A stretch of 64,000 bases of DNA, taken from assembly GCA_028023455.1 (NCBI GenBank), contig JAQFVV010012398.1, forward strand, positions 5,294,682-5,358,681, written 5' to 3'. The notes beneath the pieces are model-generated. The model saw only the letters and a program-made list of their open reading frames with translations. It was not told where the DNA came from and made no database searches. Source of the DNA: Epiperipatus broadwayi. Its lineage: Eukaryota > Onychophora > Udeonychophora > Euonychophora > Peripatidae. A program made the position numbers and the translations under genes. Each line of letters starts with the position of its first letter. Position 1 is the first letter of the stretch. Positions 36,970 through 48,415 of this stretch are shown here, in pieces.

Positions 36970-37365
36970 AATATCATTGTTATGGAAAAAAATCTAGGAA
37001 AAATAATGTAAAGCTCTTCCTAGAGTTGGAAGCAGGGTAAATAAATAACACAAGTCTTTTTTGGCTTGTATATAACTTCATGATAATTTTCCTATTGTGG
37101 AATTGATAGACAAGTCTGGATTATTTACCAAATCCATATACTATCTAGTCTTAATATTGATTTTCTCATTGTATTTGTAATTCAAATTTGCATATATTTG
37201 TTCTTATGCATAACAAAGTGGTGCAGCAACAATAATTAATAAGAGAGCTATGATTATGGTAAACTTCATTGAATGAGCACCTACCTTTAAGTAATAAAGA
37301 AGAAAGAAACCACTTCCTTATGCATAATAACTAGGATTAATTATAATTAAGTAATTACATTGGTT

Positions 37366-37475
37366 TTTTTTTCGAAAACATATTTTTTAAAATTTTTATC
37401 TTAATCTTTGATAATGAAACTTTTTTTCGAAAACATATTTTTTAAAATTTTTATCTTAATCTTTGATAATGAAAC
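37366..37475. repeat. 55-bp perfect tandem duplication
   Basis: TTTTTTTCGAAAACATATTT and the following 35 bases, ending GATAATGAAACT, occur twice in a row with a period of 55 bp and no difference seen. This is a recent local duplication within intron sequence. Confidence 0.85.
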
Positions 37476-37479
37476 TTAA

Positions 37480-39555
37480 TTAAATCTGTTTACCATAAAA
37501 ACAAATTTAGTTACAAAAATAAAACAAAAAAAAAAAAACAAAAGTATTTAGAACTTATTTAAAATTTAGACTTGAATTTTAGATTTTTCCATTATTTAAA
37601 ATAATGTTAGAAAATTTAATTTTTATAAACAGATTCAAACATTTACACACAAATAATTTAATACATCTGTGTGTGTAGATATGTATTTAAGTTATCAATT
37701 GACTTTAAATTATTCTTAAGTTTAATCAATTTATGACCCAAAAACTCCCCTTTGCTATAGATTTTTCTCTGACTGATTTTATCCTCCCTACTTTTTCCTC
37801 TGCATGATTCTGGCAACTGCTTATTACCACCAAAGAAGTATCCACTTCAATTTGTACAATAGATTGTATATTTTTTAATTACTTATTTAACATTGTTGCT
37901 ATTACACTTACATGCATGAAAAAATAATAATTCTAGCACAATATATGATCTGGATTTAGCCTAGTGAAATGTGTATTTGCATGGATTTAGTTATTCTCTT
38001 GTGGTGGTGGTCTGATTAGCAGTGTTGGAAATGTGACTATTTGAAGATTAGCATTAAGAAGATCAATAAGAAAAAGCTTTTGTTATTTGTTTACACATTT
38101 AATACAATAAAAAATGTAATTTATTTTATGAGCATATATATGTGAGTCCATGTGAAAAGATGAGTAGTTCTTGTTCCAAGTTGTCTGCCATGCCATTGTA
38201 GAATCAACATGAATTTTATAGCAATATAGTTTATTTATTCAGCATAAACATTTTAAGGTGCTTGCATAGCTGGACCATGATTTATGACATGAAATGTGTC
38301 TGTGTTTTGTATCTTCATAAATCATCTTCAGTGCTCTTCCTGCTGTCATGAAATCTTGCAAACTACTTGAAGATATTTTTGTGACTCTACTATATACAGT
38401 TTAATTCATTTCAAATGTTTCAATAACAGTTTTACCAATTTAAAACTAAATTTAATAGTAGTACATCCAATCATTGGCTAACTGATGATCAAGACATATT
38501 AGTATTTGAAAATTTTTATGATACATTATGTAACACGTTTTGATTGAGAAATGGTGCTGCATGCATACTTCATACAGCTAGAAAAGGGAACCAGTCCCTT
38601 TTTTTGGGGGGACACATTTACAATTGTCCAGAAAGTTTAATCTTTTTTGACATTTATTTAAATATTTTATTAGCAGATTGCCTTTGTATACCTCTACATC
38701 TTCTGACATTTTTTATTAAATTCTTTTCAGTCTATTTTTTATTCACATATAGTCTAGCTGAGGAATAAGACAATCAACTTGCTCGACTAATATTATTATC
38801 TAGTCAAGCAATATCATGATCATTTGACAGAAACTCATCACTTGTGTTGTTGTATAAAGTTCATGCCAAATAGTTATTTCTAATATAGGAACACTTTGCG
38901 AGGCTTATTTTATTGTTTTTGAAAAATAATTATTTATTTAGATAAAAGGGGGGGGGGGGTTCCTGTTAAAAATAATTGTTTCAGAAAAAGCATGTGATAA
39001 TGAAAAATGGTAATCAAATTCCCATTAGAATAGCATTTAATATGTTTTGCAGAGCAATACACTACTTACATTTATTGACATGTAAACAGTCTATATTTAT
39101 GATAATATACAGGAAGTTTGTATATATATATATTAAAATATATTTAAGAAAGAAAAATTTATATATATATAAATTTTATCATTGGATATTACATTACATT
39201 TTTAATATCATTTATTGGAAAAATAAATGTATGTTTACATTAGAAGTTTTATTTTCCATGATAATAGAGTATAATTTCCCCAATTATTCATCAGTACAAT
39301 CTCTACAGATTAATTAGTAAATAATCTTTAGCTATAAGGCTAATGAATAAATAATGGGTTAATCAGGCTAAATCAAGCTATATTCAGTCATATGAGCTAA
39401 ATGCAGTGCTTTACTATAATCAAAATATAACATACATAAATAATTTTATTTAGTAAATTCTAGCACATATTAAAGAGAATTACAGATTAGCACCATTAGA
39501 CATCACCAAACTGCTGTTCTGTGTCACAAAGGCTGTCTATTGACGTAATACAAAA
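37480..39555. other. AT-rich intron sequence
   Basis: No gene is seen. It includes a G-run of about 11 near 38948 and several A/T-rich open frames (38544-38768, 38976-39317) without recognisable domains. The second of these is largely encoded by ATATAT and poly-A stretches. Confidence 0.4.
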
Positions 39556-39559
39556 TCTG

Positions 39560-40437
39560 TTATAAAAACAGGCCACAATTCTCAAATATGAGATTTTATC
39601 ATTGACGTTCTCCACTGGATTGATAAAGATATTATTAATGAAATTTGACAATGGATTCTACAGTATGGAAAATTATGGCCAATGGATCTGCCTATAAATG
39701 TCATTATGTGCACCTTAACACTTGTTAATGTTGAATAAAAAATCATACATGTGTTCATAGATAAAGACCTGCATATATATAAACGATATGTTGATGATGT
39801 CGTTACATGTGCCTCTGAAAAAACCATTACACAATTATGGGAATTACTAGCACAAGAAATGTCTTAACATGGATTACTGAACATGAAAAGATTTTACGTG
39901 GCCTGAAGTTTTTGGATTTGTTAATCCAAAAAAACAAGAATCAATTGGACTACAGAATGATTGTGAAGCCACTTGAAATTAGAGGCATGATTATCCCTGC
40001 AATGCTGCACATCCATGACCCATAAACCAGATAGAATTAAAGACTTGTTGAAAAGAAATCTAAACCTCTATAAATATGATTCCAACAGGGGAATAAATTT
40101 AGATTTCTATATCAAAGATCTATGTGACATCAGCTACAGCAAAAACATTCTATTAAATGTAATTAAATAATTTTATAGAAATATAAAACAGCCTGTTTAA
40201 CCTCAGGAAGAAACTAAATCATGGTGAGCATGCCATATAACCCTAAACTAACAAATAAAATAAAAAATCTGGGTATCAACGTTTAATGTCAGTTTTCCAC
40301 CCCACCTAGTTTTAACAGATTAATTAATATCACCAAAGACAGACACACTGCAATAATACACAGCAATCCATCTTGTTCTACTGTATACTATAAGGAATTA
40401 AGAGCAAACAATGGCAAGAATTACTCAACACAAATCC
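39560..40437 (+). pseudogene. Penelope-like reverse transcriptase fragment
   Basis: From 39781 the frame reads KRYVDDVVTCASEKTI, a reverse transcriptase catalytic box (YVDD at 39787-39798). The downstream block, in another frame, reads TEHEKILRGLKFLDLLIQK, the usual LPFLDLLI-like segment of Penelope-like RTs, then VKPLEIRGMIIP. Further on PYNPKLTNKIKNLG and ITKDRH can be followed. Frameshifts and stops are frequent. The Gypsy element inserted at 40443 interrupts it, and related sequence seems to resume after 44739. The order of motifs fits Penelope-like elements better than LINEs, but the clade is an inference. Confidence 0.6.
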
Positions 40438-40442
40438 TAAAT

Positions 40443-40651
40443 TGTAATGTCACCTGCCATTGTTAATTAAGTTAAACAGTCAAGAACGTGAATCATAAAA
40501 CGTTTTATCTAGTAGAAGAGTTTTAGTTAGAAAACTTTCTTAGAGTATAACTTATAGCTATGCATTATTTTTTGTGTTAAAGTTGTTAATAAATCTAATT
40601 TTTGTTACCAAATCTGTTGGAGAATTAAATTAAGTTGACGCATACACGTCA
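40443..40651 (+). repeat. 5' LTR
   Basis: This direct long terminal repeat is the partner of 44527-44734. It contains AGTTGTTAATAAATCTAATT with an AATAAA polyadenylation-type signal. Differences from the 3' LTR include ACCTGCC versus ACAAGCC near the start, ATCATAAAACG versus ATCGTAGAATG, and one extra G near the end. Confidence 0.95.
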
Positions 40652-40654
40652 AAT

Positions 40655-40666
40655 TGGCGCAGTCGG
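40655..40666 (+). other. Primer-binding site, tRNA-Ser type
   Basis: TGGCGCAGTCGG lies three bases after the 5' LTR. It is complementary to a 3' end ...CGACTGCGCCA, as in insect serine tRNAs used by 17.6/297-like Gypsy elements. The match is seen in the sequence; the tRNA identity is from family knowledge. Confidence 0.8.
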
Positions 40667-40700
40667 ATGGGATCTCCGAAAAACAGTTTTTGGAATGAAA

Positions 40701-41378
40701 ATGACTGCCATGATACAACTACGAATAGGAGAATTCAATGTTGAAAATCCTAGTAATTGGCCATTATATGTAAAACTGGGTTGAAAAACACTTTTTGATA
40801 AACAGTGTTAATGAAAACTACATTAAAATTGCCACACTTCTAGGTGTCGCAGGAATCAAGGTTTTAGAAATAGCTAACTGTTTATGTGAACCTGTTGAAC
40901 CGGAAACTTTACAATACAATGATGTGGTTGAAAGATTAACTTCAGAATTCTGCCCGCTACCATTGAACACATCGCTAGACTACACTTTCGTTTACGACAT
41001 CAGACAAAAAATGAAACCTTCAAGGAATATGATTCAGCCCTGTTTGAATTAGCCAAAGATTGTGTTTATGGTCAATCTTTTTGAATTAGCCAAAGATTGT
41101 GTTTGCTACTCTGATTATACGACAATAAATTTCGTGAACAATTACTTGTGGACTCGAACATTACATATAAAGAGGCCATTAAAAAAGGAATAGCTCACGA
41201 ACTCATAATCTAGCAGGCAAAAGAATATGTGAATAATGTGTCACATCGTATCCTTTATCATCCGATTCAGAAAAATGCTGAACAAGATGAGGATTGTAGC
41301 TTTAACCGCATATGTTTCCGCTGCAAAAAACCCGAACATGTTGAAGGCAATTGTAAACAACTTTATGAAACACGATGA
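40701..41378 (+). pseudogene. Gypsy gag remnant
   Basis: An ATG at 40701 opens MTAMIQLRIGEFNVENPSNW, which stops at 40784. The frame then shifts to a block reading NENYIKIATLLGVAG (40795-41052). A CCHC zinc knuckle, CFRCKKPEHVEGNC, is near 41308-41350. A short local duplication of GAATTAGCCAAAGATTGTGT at about 41046-41065 and 41083-41102 breaks the frame. The order matches gag of the K02A2.6-like Gypsy group. It is non-functional. Confidence 0.75.
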
Positions 41379-41394
41379 ACCTTAGCGAGAGATT

Positions 41395-41833
41395 TTGAAA
41401 AAAAACAACTCAAAAGATCGATACGAAATCAAAACACTGAAAAATTCAGAATCAGAATTTAACCAAACTGTGTGCATCGAAGGAAAACATAAAATGGAAA
41501 TAGATAGCGGCTCCGGGGTTTCCCTCATGTCTCTAAAGGATTGGCAATCTATTTTTAAAGATAACAAGCCTCAAAAAAAAATTGTGAATACTGAAGTTCA
41601 CGCAACAGACGGAAATGGAAACACAGTCGAAATTATCGGAAAGGTTATGGTCAAAGTCAAATTGAACTCAAACAAAGAAGTTCTACCATTATATATAATA
41701 CATAAAAAGATAAAACCCTTTATGGGCCGAAACTGGTTCCATCCTTTGGGAATTAGGATTAATATAATAAAGAAAATAAATATCGGAAACGAAATACAGA
41801 TTAAATTCCCATCCCTTTTTACTAAAAATTTAT
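41395..41833 (+). pseudogene. Gypsy retroviral-type protease segment
   Basis: The open frame of 146 codons contains MEIDSGSGVSLM, the aspartyl protease active-site loop, with D-S-G at 41503-41511 instead of the common D-T-G. It also contains VKVKLNSNKEVLPLYII and MGRNWFHPLGI, matching the flap-to-end region of Gypsy proteases. It is separated from the following RT frame by a stop at 41833-41835. Confidence 0.75.
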
Positions 41834-41838
41834 GACAA

Positions 41839-42582
41839 ATGAAAACAAAGCCAATACAACTAGAGTTAAAAGAAAACGCAATACCTGTAATTTGCAAGAC
41901 TAGAAAAATACCATTTGCTCAATGCATTAAAGTTGAAGAAGCCCTAAATGACCTATTACAAGAAGGCATAATAAGCCCAATTGAAAATTCAGACTGGGCT
42001 ACACCAATTGAGGTGGTAAACAAACCAGATGGCAAAATACGTATTTGCGGAGACTGTCATGGAACAATAAACAAAAATATCTGCATGAGTGCATACCCAG
42101 TTCCAAATACAAGAGAGGTCCTAACCCTTTTAGAGAAGGCATCACATTTTGCAAAACTCAACCTCCAGATCACATTTCATCAAATACCAGTAAGTGAAGA
42201 AACTGCGAGAATGTTAACAATAACCACTCACTTAGGATTATTCAAATACGACTTCCTTTCGGAATAACTGTTGCTCCAAACATTTTTCAAGCAAAGATGG
42301 ATATTTTAGTTAAGGGTTTAGCAGGAGTCATCCCATATTTTGACGACATCCTCATCATTGCAAACTTTAGAAGTCCTCAGGGATAAAGTCACTCAAGTGT
42401 ATCAAAGATTGGAAGAATTTGGAGCAACTCTTAATATTAACAAATGTGTATGGAATACACAGAAACTAAAATTTCTAGGACACATTATATCCGAACAAGG
42501 AAAAATCCCAGCAGCGGAGAAAACAAAAGCAGTATATAATGCTCCCAAACCTACAAATGTCAAGGAATTACAAGCATTTTAG
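41839..42582 (+). pseudogene. Gypsy reverse transcriptase, frameshifted
   Basis: The fingers and first palm part is at 41839-42267: DWATPIEVVNKPDGKIRICG, then a KLNLQITFHQIPV block in which the catalytic Asp of the usual LDL is replaced by Asn (KLNLQ). A frame change follows near 42262. The second palm motif PYFDDILI (YFDD at 42336-42347) lies in another frame, and the thumb FLGHIISEQGKIP resumes at 42340-42582. The frameshifts and the changed Asp show that it is dead. Confidence 0.9.
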
Positions 42583-42589
42583 GGCTTAT

Positions 42590-43170
42590 TAATTATTTTG
42601 ACTCTTTTCTAAAGGGAAAGGCACATGTGGCCCAACCATTATTTGACCTTTTGAAGAAGAATCAAGTCTGGAAATGGACATCAGAGCATGAAGATGCCTT
42701 TAAGAAGATTAAATCTCTCTTGATGTCTGAGAAACTTTTAGTACACTATGACCATGAAGCAGATTTATGCCTGACAACAGATGCATCAGAGTATGGAGTA
42801 GGGGCGGTGCTAAGTCACCCAACCCCAAGTGATGAGAGACCGATAGCCTATGCTTCGAGGAGCCTATCTAATGCCGATAGAAACTGCAGTCAGATAGATA
42901 AGGAGGCACTGACAATGGTTTATAGAATTAAAAAGTTCCACCAATATGTATATGGGCGAAAATTTACAATAACTATAGATCACAAAACTTTGTTGGGAAT
43001 ATTCACTAAAGTAAACCCTGTTCCAGACCATCTTGAGTCCACGAATGATACGCTGGATATCAATACTCTCAGCCTATGACTATGATTTAAATTACAGAAG
43101 TGGGAAGTTGATCCAACATGCTGATGCACTGTCTAGACTGCCTGATGCTTCAGAAAGAATGAGACCTACC
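42590..43170 (+). pseudogene. Gypsy RNase H domain
   Basis: From 42627 the frame carries FDLLKKNQVWKWTSEHEDAF, then LTTDASEYGVGAVLS with the first RNase H Asp, DKEALTMVYRIKKFHQYVYG with the Glu, and TIDHKTLLGIF with the next Asp. The frame shifts at about 43030 to RWISILSAYDYDLNYRSGK and HADALSRLP, the end of the tethered domain. Most catalytic residues remain. Confidence 0.85.
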
Positions 43171-43399
43171 ACAGAAGTAAACTATATCGACCACTGGAAG
43201 AATAAAACAATGAACAGTAGAAGTGTATCAGACTGGACCAATAATGAACTGGCTTACCAAGTTCTTAAGAACTGGATCAGGGAGGGATGGCCTAACAAGA
43301 AACCAGATAATCTACCAATGTCTATCTGGAACGCATGTATGCAATTGTCGATGTGCAAAGGATGGGTTCTCAATGGTGATAGAGTAGTAATACCTCCAC

Positions 43400-44146
43400 A
43401 AGGATGAAAACAGGTTCTAGAACTACTTCATAGTGGCCATCCAGGAATAGTGTGCACCAAAGCATTAGCCAGAAGTTACGTTTGTTGGCCAAGGTTAAAT
43501 GAAGATATAGAAATTTACACGAAAGGGTGTACTGACTGCCAAACAAACAGCAGACTGAACATAAAAGAATATAGCCAGTGGCCACCAGTTACAAGGGCCT
43601 GGGAACTCATACACATTGATCATGCCGGTCCTTTTATGAAACATATTTTTCTAGTTTTAGTCGATGCCTACTCGCACTGGATTGAATATAGAATTGTTAA
43701 AAATACTGGGACGGATGAAACGATCATGCAATTGACATCCATTTTTGCAACACAAGGATATCCAGAGACCTTACTTTCAGATAATGGTTCTGGTTTTTCT
43801 TCATCTAAATTCGAAAACTTCCTGATACACAGGCATCAGACACCTTCATACACCACCATACCACCCAGAAAGCAATGGCCTGGCTGAGAATGCAGTAAAC
43901 CAACTTAAAATTGCATTGAGAAAGCAAAAATCCATGAGTATGCTAGAGGCTTTAAATCAGATTCTTTTACAACAACATTCTATTCTAACCACTGCTAGTG
44001 GAAAAACTCCTGCTGAACTTTTCCTGAAAAGAAAGCTACGGACCAACTTAACTTTACTCCTACCCAAACCGACAAGAGAAACTGTTGATAGAAAGTCAGA
44101 GAAGTTTCTTGTAGGTGAGAAGGTGTGGATTAGAGATAGCCTATGA
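43400..44146 (+). pseudogene. Gypsy integrase
   Basis: An HHCC zinc-binding module is present: HSGHPG with CTDCQ near 43429-43545. The core has IHIDHAGPF (first Asp, about 43610), LLSDNGSGFSS (second Asp, about 43770) and the SNGLAE segment with the Glu, which survives only after a frame change near 43860. The C-terminal part reads GKTPAELFLKRKLRTNLTLL and GEKVWIRDSL. A stop at 43405-43407 splits it from the RNase H side. Confidence 0.85.
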
Positions 44147-44167
44147 CAAATTTCGATAAAGGGCGAA

Positions 44168-44443
44168 GTGATTGCCATAACTTCCAAGAATATAGCTACA
44201 GTACAAACGGAAGATAATGTTAGATACAAGAGACATTTTAATCATATCCGCCATCGCATCAATCCAAACTGGCAATATACATATACAGCTCAAATCAATG
44301 GGAATAAACCTTCAGAAACGAGACCTGATAACTCAGACCTAAGTCCAGACTACCAGATATTAAAACCTCAGGAAAAGATTTCAGCAGAAGACCCAGAAAT
44401 AGTCCAATCAGAATCATCGAATACATTAGATAATACAGAATAA
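44168..44443 (+). pseudogene. End of Gypsy pol polyprotein
   Basis: This is the open 91-codon tail after the integrase. It opens with an SH3-like C-terminal stretch (RYKRHFNHIRHRINPNW) and then a Ser/Pro/Asn-rich, probably disordered tail to the stop at 44441-44443. There is no sign of an envelope gene. Confidence 0.65.
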
Positions 44444-44513
44444 AACACTCAAAGTGAGATAGGAAGCCACCTGCATATCTAAATGACTTTGTAAGATAGC
44501 CGTTTTTCCGGCT

Positions 44514-44526
44514 ATGGGTGGAGGAG
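44514..44526 (+). other. Polypurine tract
   Basis: GGGTGGAGGAG directly precedes the TGTAATG start of the 3' LTR, the expected place for plus-strand priming. Confidence 0.75.
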
Positions 44527-44734
44527 TGTAATGTCACAAGCCATTGTTAATTAAGTTAAACAATCAAGAACGTGAATCGTAGAATGTTTTATCTAGTAGA
44601 AGAGTTTTAGTTAGAAAACTTTCTTAGAGTATAACTTATAGCTATGCATTATTTTTTATGTTAAAGTTGTTAATAAATCTAATTTTTGTTACCAAATCTG
44701 TTGAGAATTAAATTAAGTTGATGCATACACATCA
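44527..44734 (+). repeat. 3' LTR
   Basis: This is the partner of 40443-40651, 208 bp, followed by the TAAAT duplication at 44735-44739. Confidence 0.95.
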
Positions 44735-44739
44735 TAAAT

Positions 44740-44875
44740 ATAAGTCCATCTTCTGGAAACATGAACAACAAATCAGTCACATCTTCGATACACAGAATGT
44801 CAATCTAATTTTATGGAATGCAATGACAGGAAGAGAAAAGCAGGTGTGGTGTATTGCCAACCACAATTGTCATTA
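44740..44875 (+). pseudogene. Continuation of the interrupted Penelope-like fragment
   Basis: Past the TAAAT duplication a frame reads KSIFWKHEQQISHIFD and NVNLILWNAMTGREKQ before stopping. It is probably the part of the older element downstream of the Gypsy insertion. The family was inferred from position rather than from a clear motif. Confidence 0.35.
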
Positions 44876-44879
44876 ATAA

Positions 44880-45500
44880 GAAAATAAACAATATTCAACT
44901 TTCAACCAAATGGAATAAATAAATCTAATTTAAATAATCACACATACATAATTATTCCTCAATATTAATAGGGCATCACCCATAGCCAATCAGTGAGAGC
45001 TATGATTCTGGTGAATTATACGGAAAGTGCACTCAGCAGTTTTTAAGAATAAGTAACTATTTGATATAAAGAAAATATTTTTCCTTTTGTTTACAAAAGG
45101 AAAAAGTAATATAACATATACCACTAATAGATCTAATATCTATAGGTATAATTAATATTCGGTTTAGAAAATTTATAAATAAAGTCTATGTAACTTGTGT
45201 ATTTTTTGTTCCATAGAATCTGCATTTTCAGCAGGTTTTAACTAAGATTATGGCATTTAATTCACAGAAAAATTAATATTTCTTATTTGTTCTTGATTGA
45301 AAACTCTACCAATCATTTTTTCATACATCTTTGAGTATATTGTTGATCTTTGAATATATTTGTAACAGATACCTTCCTCCACTCCAGAAGCTTCTACTAA
45401 TTTGTTATGTAATCATCTGATTATTTTAATTATGTTTTTCCATTTTCTTGTTCTTTATTTGAAGGGGTTCTTTTTTTTTTGGCTGAGTTTCTTTTACTCT
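44880..45500. other. AT-rich spacer
   Basis: Nothing is recognised apart from possible continuation of decayed Gypsy sequence at its right side. Confidence 0.35.
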
Positions 45501-47100
45501 TTTTGACAAATATGAAATTTTGATATCTTTAGGAAAAATTATTATTTTTATTTTCTGGATCTCTATTTTGCTTCAGATTCAGACTTTGATAGATAGTGTG
45601 TCTATGATAGTTGCTGCCATCTTCAGTTTTTACAATATCAGTATTCCAGCATATTACAAATTTAATCTTCTCTATATCCATATTTTCCTCAGACTATTCC
45701 TGTTACATAAACTTATCAATTTTACTCTTAATTTTCTTCCCCATTGGACTACTAGATAAGATTGGTGAAGACAGTTTTGTACTTTATTTTCTTGCCATTA
45801 GTAGCTTTGATGAATCTTTTCTAGTCATAAAAGATATTGTAACTGGTAAAACAAAACCATTTACATGGTTTATGTCACTTATTAAACTTTATTTTTTCCA
45901 TCATGGATTTTAATTGCTGGATAGCTTTTTCTGCAAATCATCTGATTCCAGGATAGGTGTGGGGTGATTATAAATATGTATTTCTCCATCCTTTAATTTA
46001 TCTTCAAAATGTATTGACATAAATGCTACTCAATTGTCTGTAGTCAAAACAATTGCAAATTTTTATAACACTCTTCAGAGTTAGTATTTTTTGACAGTCA
46101 GTAATTCTCATCTTTTTAGGAAATAAAAAAATGATGTGACTATGGAAGCTTTCCCTTTTTTAAAAATTTCAGAGAAATTAACTAGGTCTTAAAATATCTG
46201 AAATTTCTTTAATGAGCTTGATCTTTCTGCATTAATCATAGTTGATTTTTTTCCAGGTGACTCGAAATTTCCTGCACCTTCCAGATAAATTTATTTTCAT
46301 TTAAACATATTTCACAATCCTCAGATTGATCACACACTTATTTTTGATTTAACATTTCCTGTGAAGTTGCTGTTAGTAGGATGTCATCAAAAGCTTCCCA
46401 AACATTTTAATTGGAGTATATTAGATAATTCTGAATGATAATTTAATACATGTATAAAGACCAAATGTGTGTAGATATATTTAATATTTTGGCTACTTCA
46501 TTCATAAAAATTTTGTGGAAAGTTGCTCGTAGGTCTAATTTTATAAAGAATGAATAGTTTTGGATTAAATCTATTGTCTACCTTACATTTGGTACCAGGT
46601 AAGCATATTTCTTAAATAATTACTGAATATCAGTAGTCTCACATATGCATAGTTGTCCACTAGGGGGGGTCTACTAAATCTAATAGTCTTTATTTTATTT
46701 TTAAGAACAAATGGTAGTTTTTGTGAAGTGCAGCAAATTGTTTTTGTCTTTTTGATCATCATTAGTTCTACTAGTTTTCTTTTAATAAATCAGTAGTATG
46801 TCAAAAATAGTTTGGATATCCCAGTTTAATTTTCCCTTTTAAGTTTGTTTGTTTAATAAGGCTCGATTTAATCCCCAATAATTTAAATGATTCTCTACAT
46901 ATTTCTTTATATATAACTAATTTTATGTTTTATTTTCCAGATTTTATTGGTACTTATTTCAGTATTTTAATTTTATTTCTGTTTATGTTTCTTGGCATAA
47001 GTTCTGTATTCCTAAGATATAGTTCAGTCCCATTTTTGTTTGTGCTGATTTTTCAGGCTTTTAAGAATGTAATCAAAATTTCTGAGCCATGAATTATCTA
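45500..47100 (-). pseudogene. Older Ty3/Gypsy pol fossil
   Basis: On the minus strand, heavily decayed Gypsy pol can be followed from high to low coordinates. A fingers and palm block reads IKLDLRATFHKIFM (about 46515-46555). FDDILLT (FDD at 46383-46391) replaces the usual YxDD. VLTTDN (about 46035-46050) is from the integrase core and is followed by NHPTP and ESDDLQKK, standing where the catalytic Glu segment lies. KLLMARK and GKKIKSKIDK (about 45750-45820) match the integrase C-terminal part. No LTRs were found. Many stops and more divergence than the 40-kb element show an older insertion in the opposite orientation. Confidence 0.7.
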
Positions 47101-48115
47101 TTTCCTTTTGAGTTTTAGCACTGCAGGATTAATTGTTTTGTGATGATTTTTTTTAAAAAAAAAATATTTGTAATCATGAGAGAAACTAAAAATATCATCC
47201 TTATTACTAGGAGACTATAAAGTTATCAGTCCCAAGACAACAGTTAGCAGATAGTGCTACAAATATATCTTGATTGTGAATTCAGGCTGCCTACCATTCA
47301 GGGATGGCTTATCTATTACTGCAAATCATTTTCAACTGAAAGAAGATTGCTTGAATTGGGAAAACTGTCTAATATACAGTTTGGACTTTATGAAATTAAA
47401 GAAAAAAGATTAAACAATTTATTTGAAAAGTAGATATGTACTATATTACGAAGGTACAAGTTTGGAAGTAGAAGTGAAGTGGAATGTATTATAAATATTA
47501 AGTGGAAGAATAATATTGTTGAGATTGATGATATATTTGATAGGAAGACACTAAATGCAGACAATGACAAAAATAAAAGAAGACACCAGATTTGTTGAAT
47601 TTGCAGAAAATTTTTTTTTATATATTATTGACTTCTTTCTTTTAGAAAAATGGACATGGGAATATACAAATGAAGATATAGAAGAATTAGATTATATTTA
47701 AAGAAAAAATATATTTTAAGATTGTAATCTTATTAGTATATTCAACACTGAAGTGCTCATCAATTAGTGAGATATAACATAATGCTAATTCAAACTTAAA
47801 GAGAGATGGAAATTAGTAAAAAAAAAAAAACAGTATTAACAACTGATATTTCTACCAATGAGTTTACACAGATAGTGAAAAGAGGAAGACTTTCAGATTT
47901 GAAAATGAACTCTGAATAGCATGTAAACAGTATCCAGTCAAGAAGAAAAAATATTCTGTTTTCATAGAGTCATTTCTTATCCTCTTCATCTTCCTATACT
48001 AATTGTACAATGGGATTGTATCTGTATTTTTATATTGGACTATTTCCATCATCTAATATGTGTGTTGAATGTCTTTAGAAAAGTTTAATCTTAGTTAAAT
48101 ATTCCAAATGCATTC
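47100..48115. other. Unassigned AT-rich stretch
   Basis: No gene is supported. The part at 47290-47580 is purine-rich with short open segments on the + strand (such as YFKEKRLNNLF-like reads), but no domain is recognised. Confidence 0.3.
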
Positions 48116-48118
48116 AAC

Positions 48119-48328
48119 TGTTAGTAATATCACAGCAAACAATGTTAGTAATATCACAGCAAACAGGTTAGTATATGCACAATGTTTTGAGAGGTGTTTT
48201 TCTCCTCTCTTCTTCAGGTGTTGCTGGCCTGACCAGTGACAGTACGAGCATGGGATTCGAACCTGAGTCCTTAAAATTTTGATAATTGAAATTTAAGGTA
48301 ACGCTCTAACCAACTGAGCCATCCTGCC
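48119..48328 (-). repeat. tRNA-derived SINE
   Basis: Read on the minus strand it starts GGCAGGATGGCTCAGTTGG, with an A box at 48321-48310, and has a B box GGTTCGAATCC (complement at 48253-48263). This is a pol III promoter arranged as in tRNA genes. The acceptor ends do not pair and the anticodon region is replaced by an AT-rich hairpin (CCTTAAATTT with AAATTTTAAGG), so this is not a functional tRNA. A unique body follows with CTGAAGAAG, an AGAGG/CCTCT stem and CAAAAC. It ends in two 24-bp repeats containing TTTGCTGTGATATTACTAAC (period 24, 48120-48166). Confidence 0.7.
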
Positions 48329-48415
48329 AAAAGCAACAATATGTAGTAATTTCATATACTTATCTATGAGGTTCCTCCTGATTTCTCCACTTTTTCCTCA
48401 GAGCAAAGTTGATTA

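Larger units (their letters stand above)
40443..44734 (+). mobile_element. Ty3/Gypsy LTR retrotransposon, full length, inactive
   Basis: This is a structurally complete 4292-bp element. It has 209- and 208-bp LTRs (40443-40651 and 44527-44734), both starting TGTAATGTCAC and ending TCA. A 5-bp target duplication TAAAT flanks it (40438-40442 and 44735-44739). A primer site follows the 5' LTR and a purine tract precedes the 3' LTR. The domain order gag, protease, RT, RNase H, integrase is that of Ty3/Gypsy. Frameshifts and stops break the coding region at several places, so it cannot move by itself. The LTRs differ at only a handful of positions, so insertion is fairly recent. Confidence 0.95.

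Noticed and set aside
39120-39180. CRISPR-like or satellite array
   Set aside because: Only short TA microsatellite; no regular spacer pattern anywhere in the window.
48250-48328. Functional tRNA gene on the minus strand
   Set aside because: A and B boxes are present, but the acceptor arms do not pair and the anticodon stem-loop is replaced by an AT-rich hairpin. Attached body sequence indicates a SINE.
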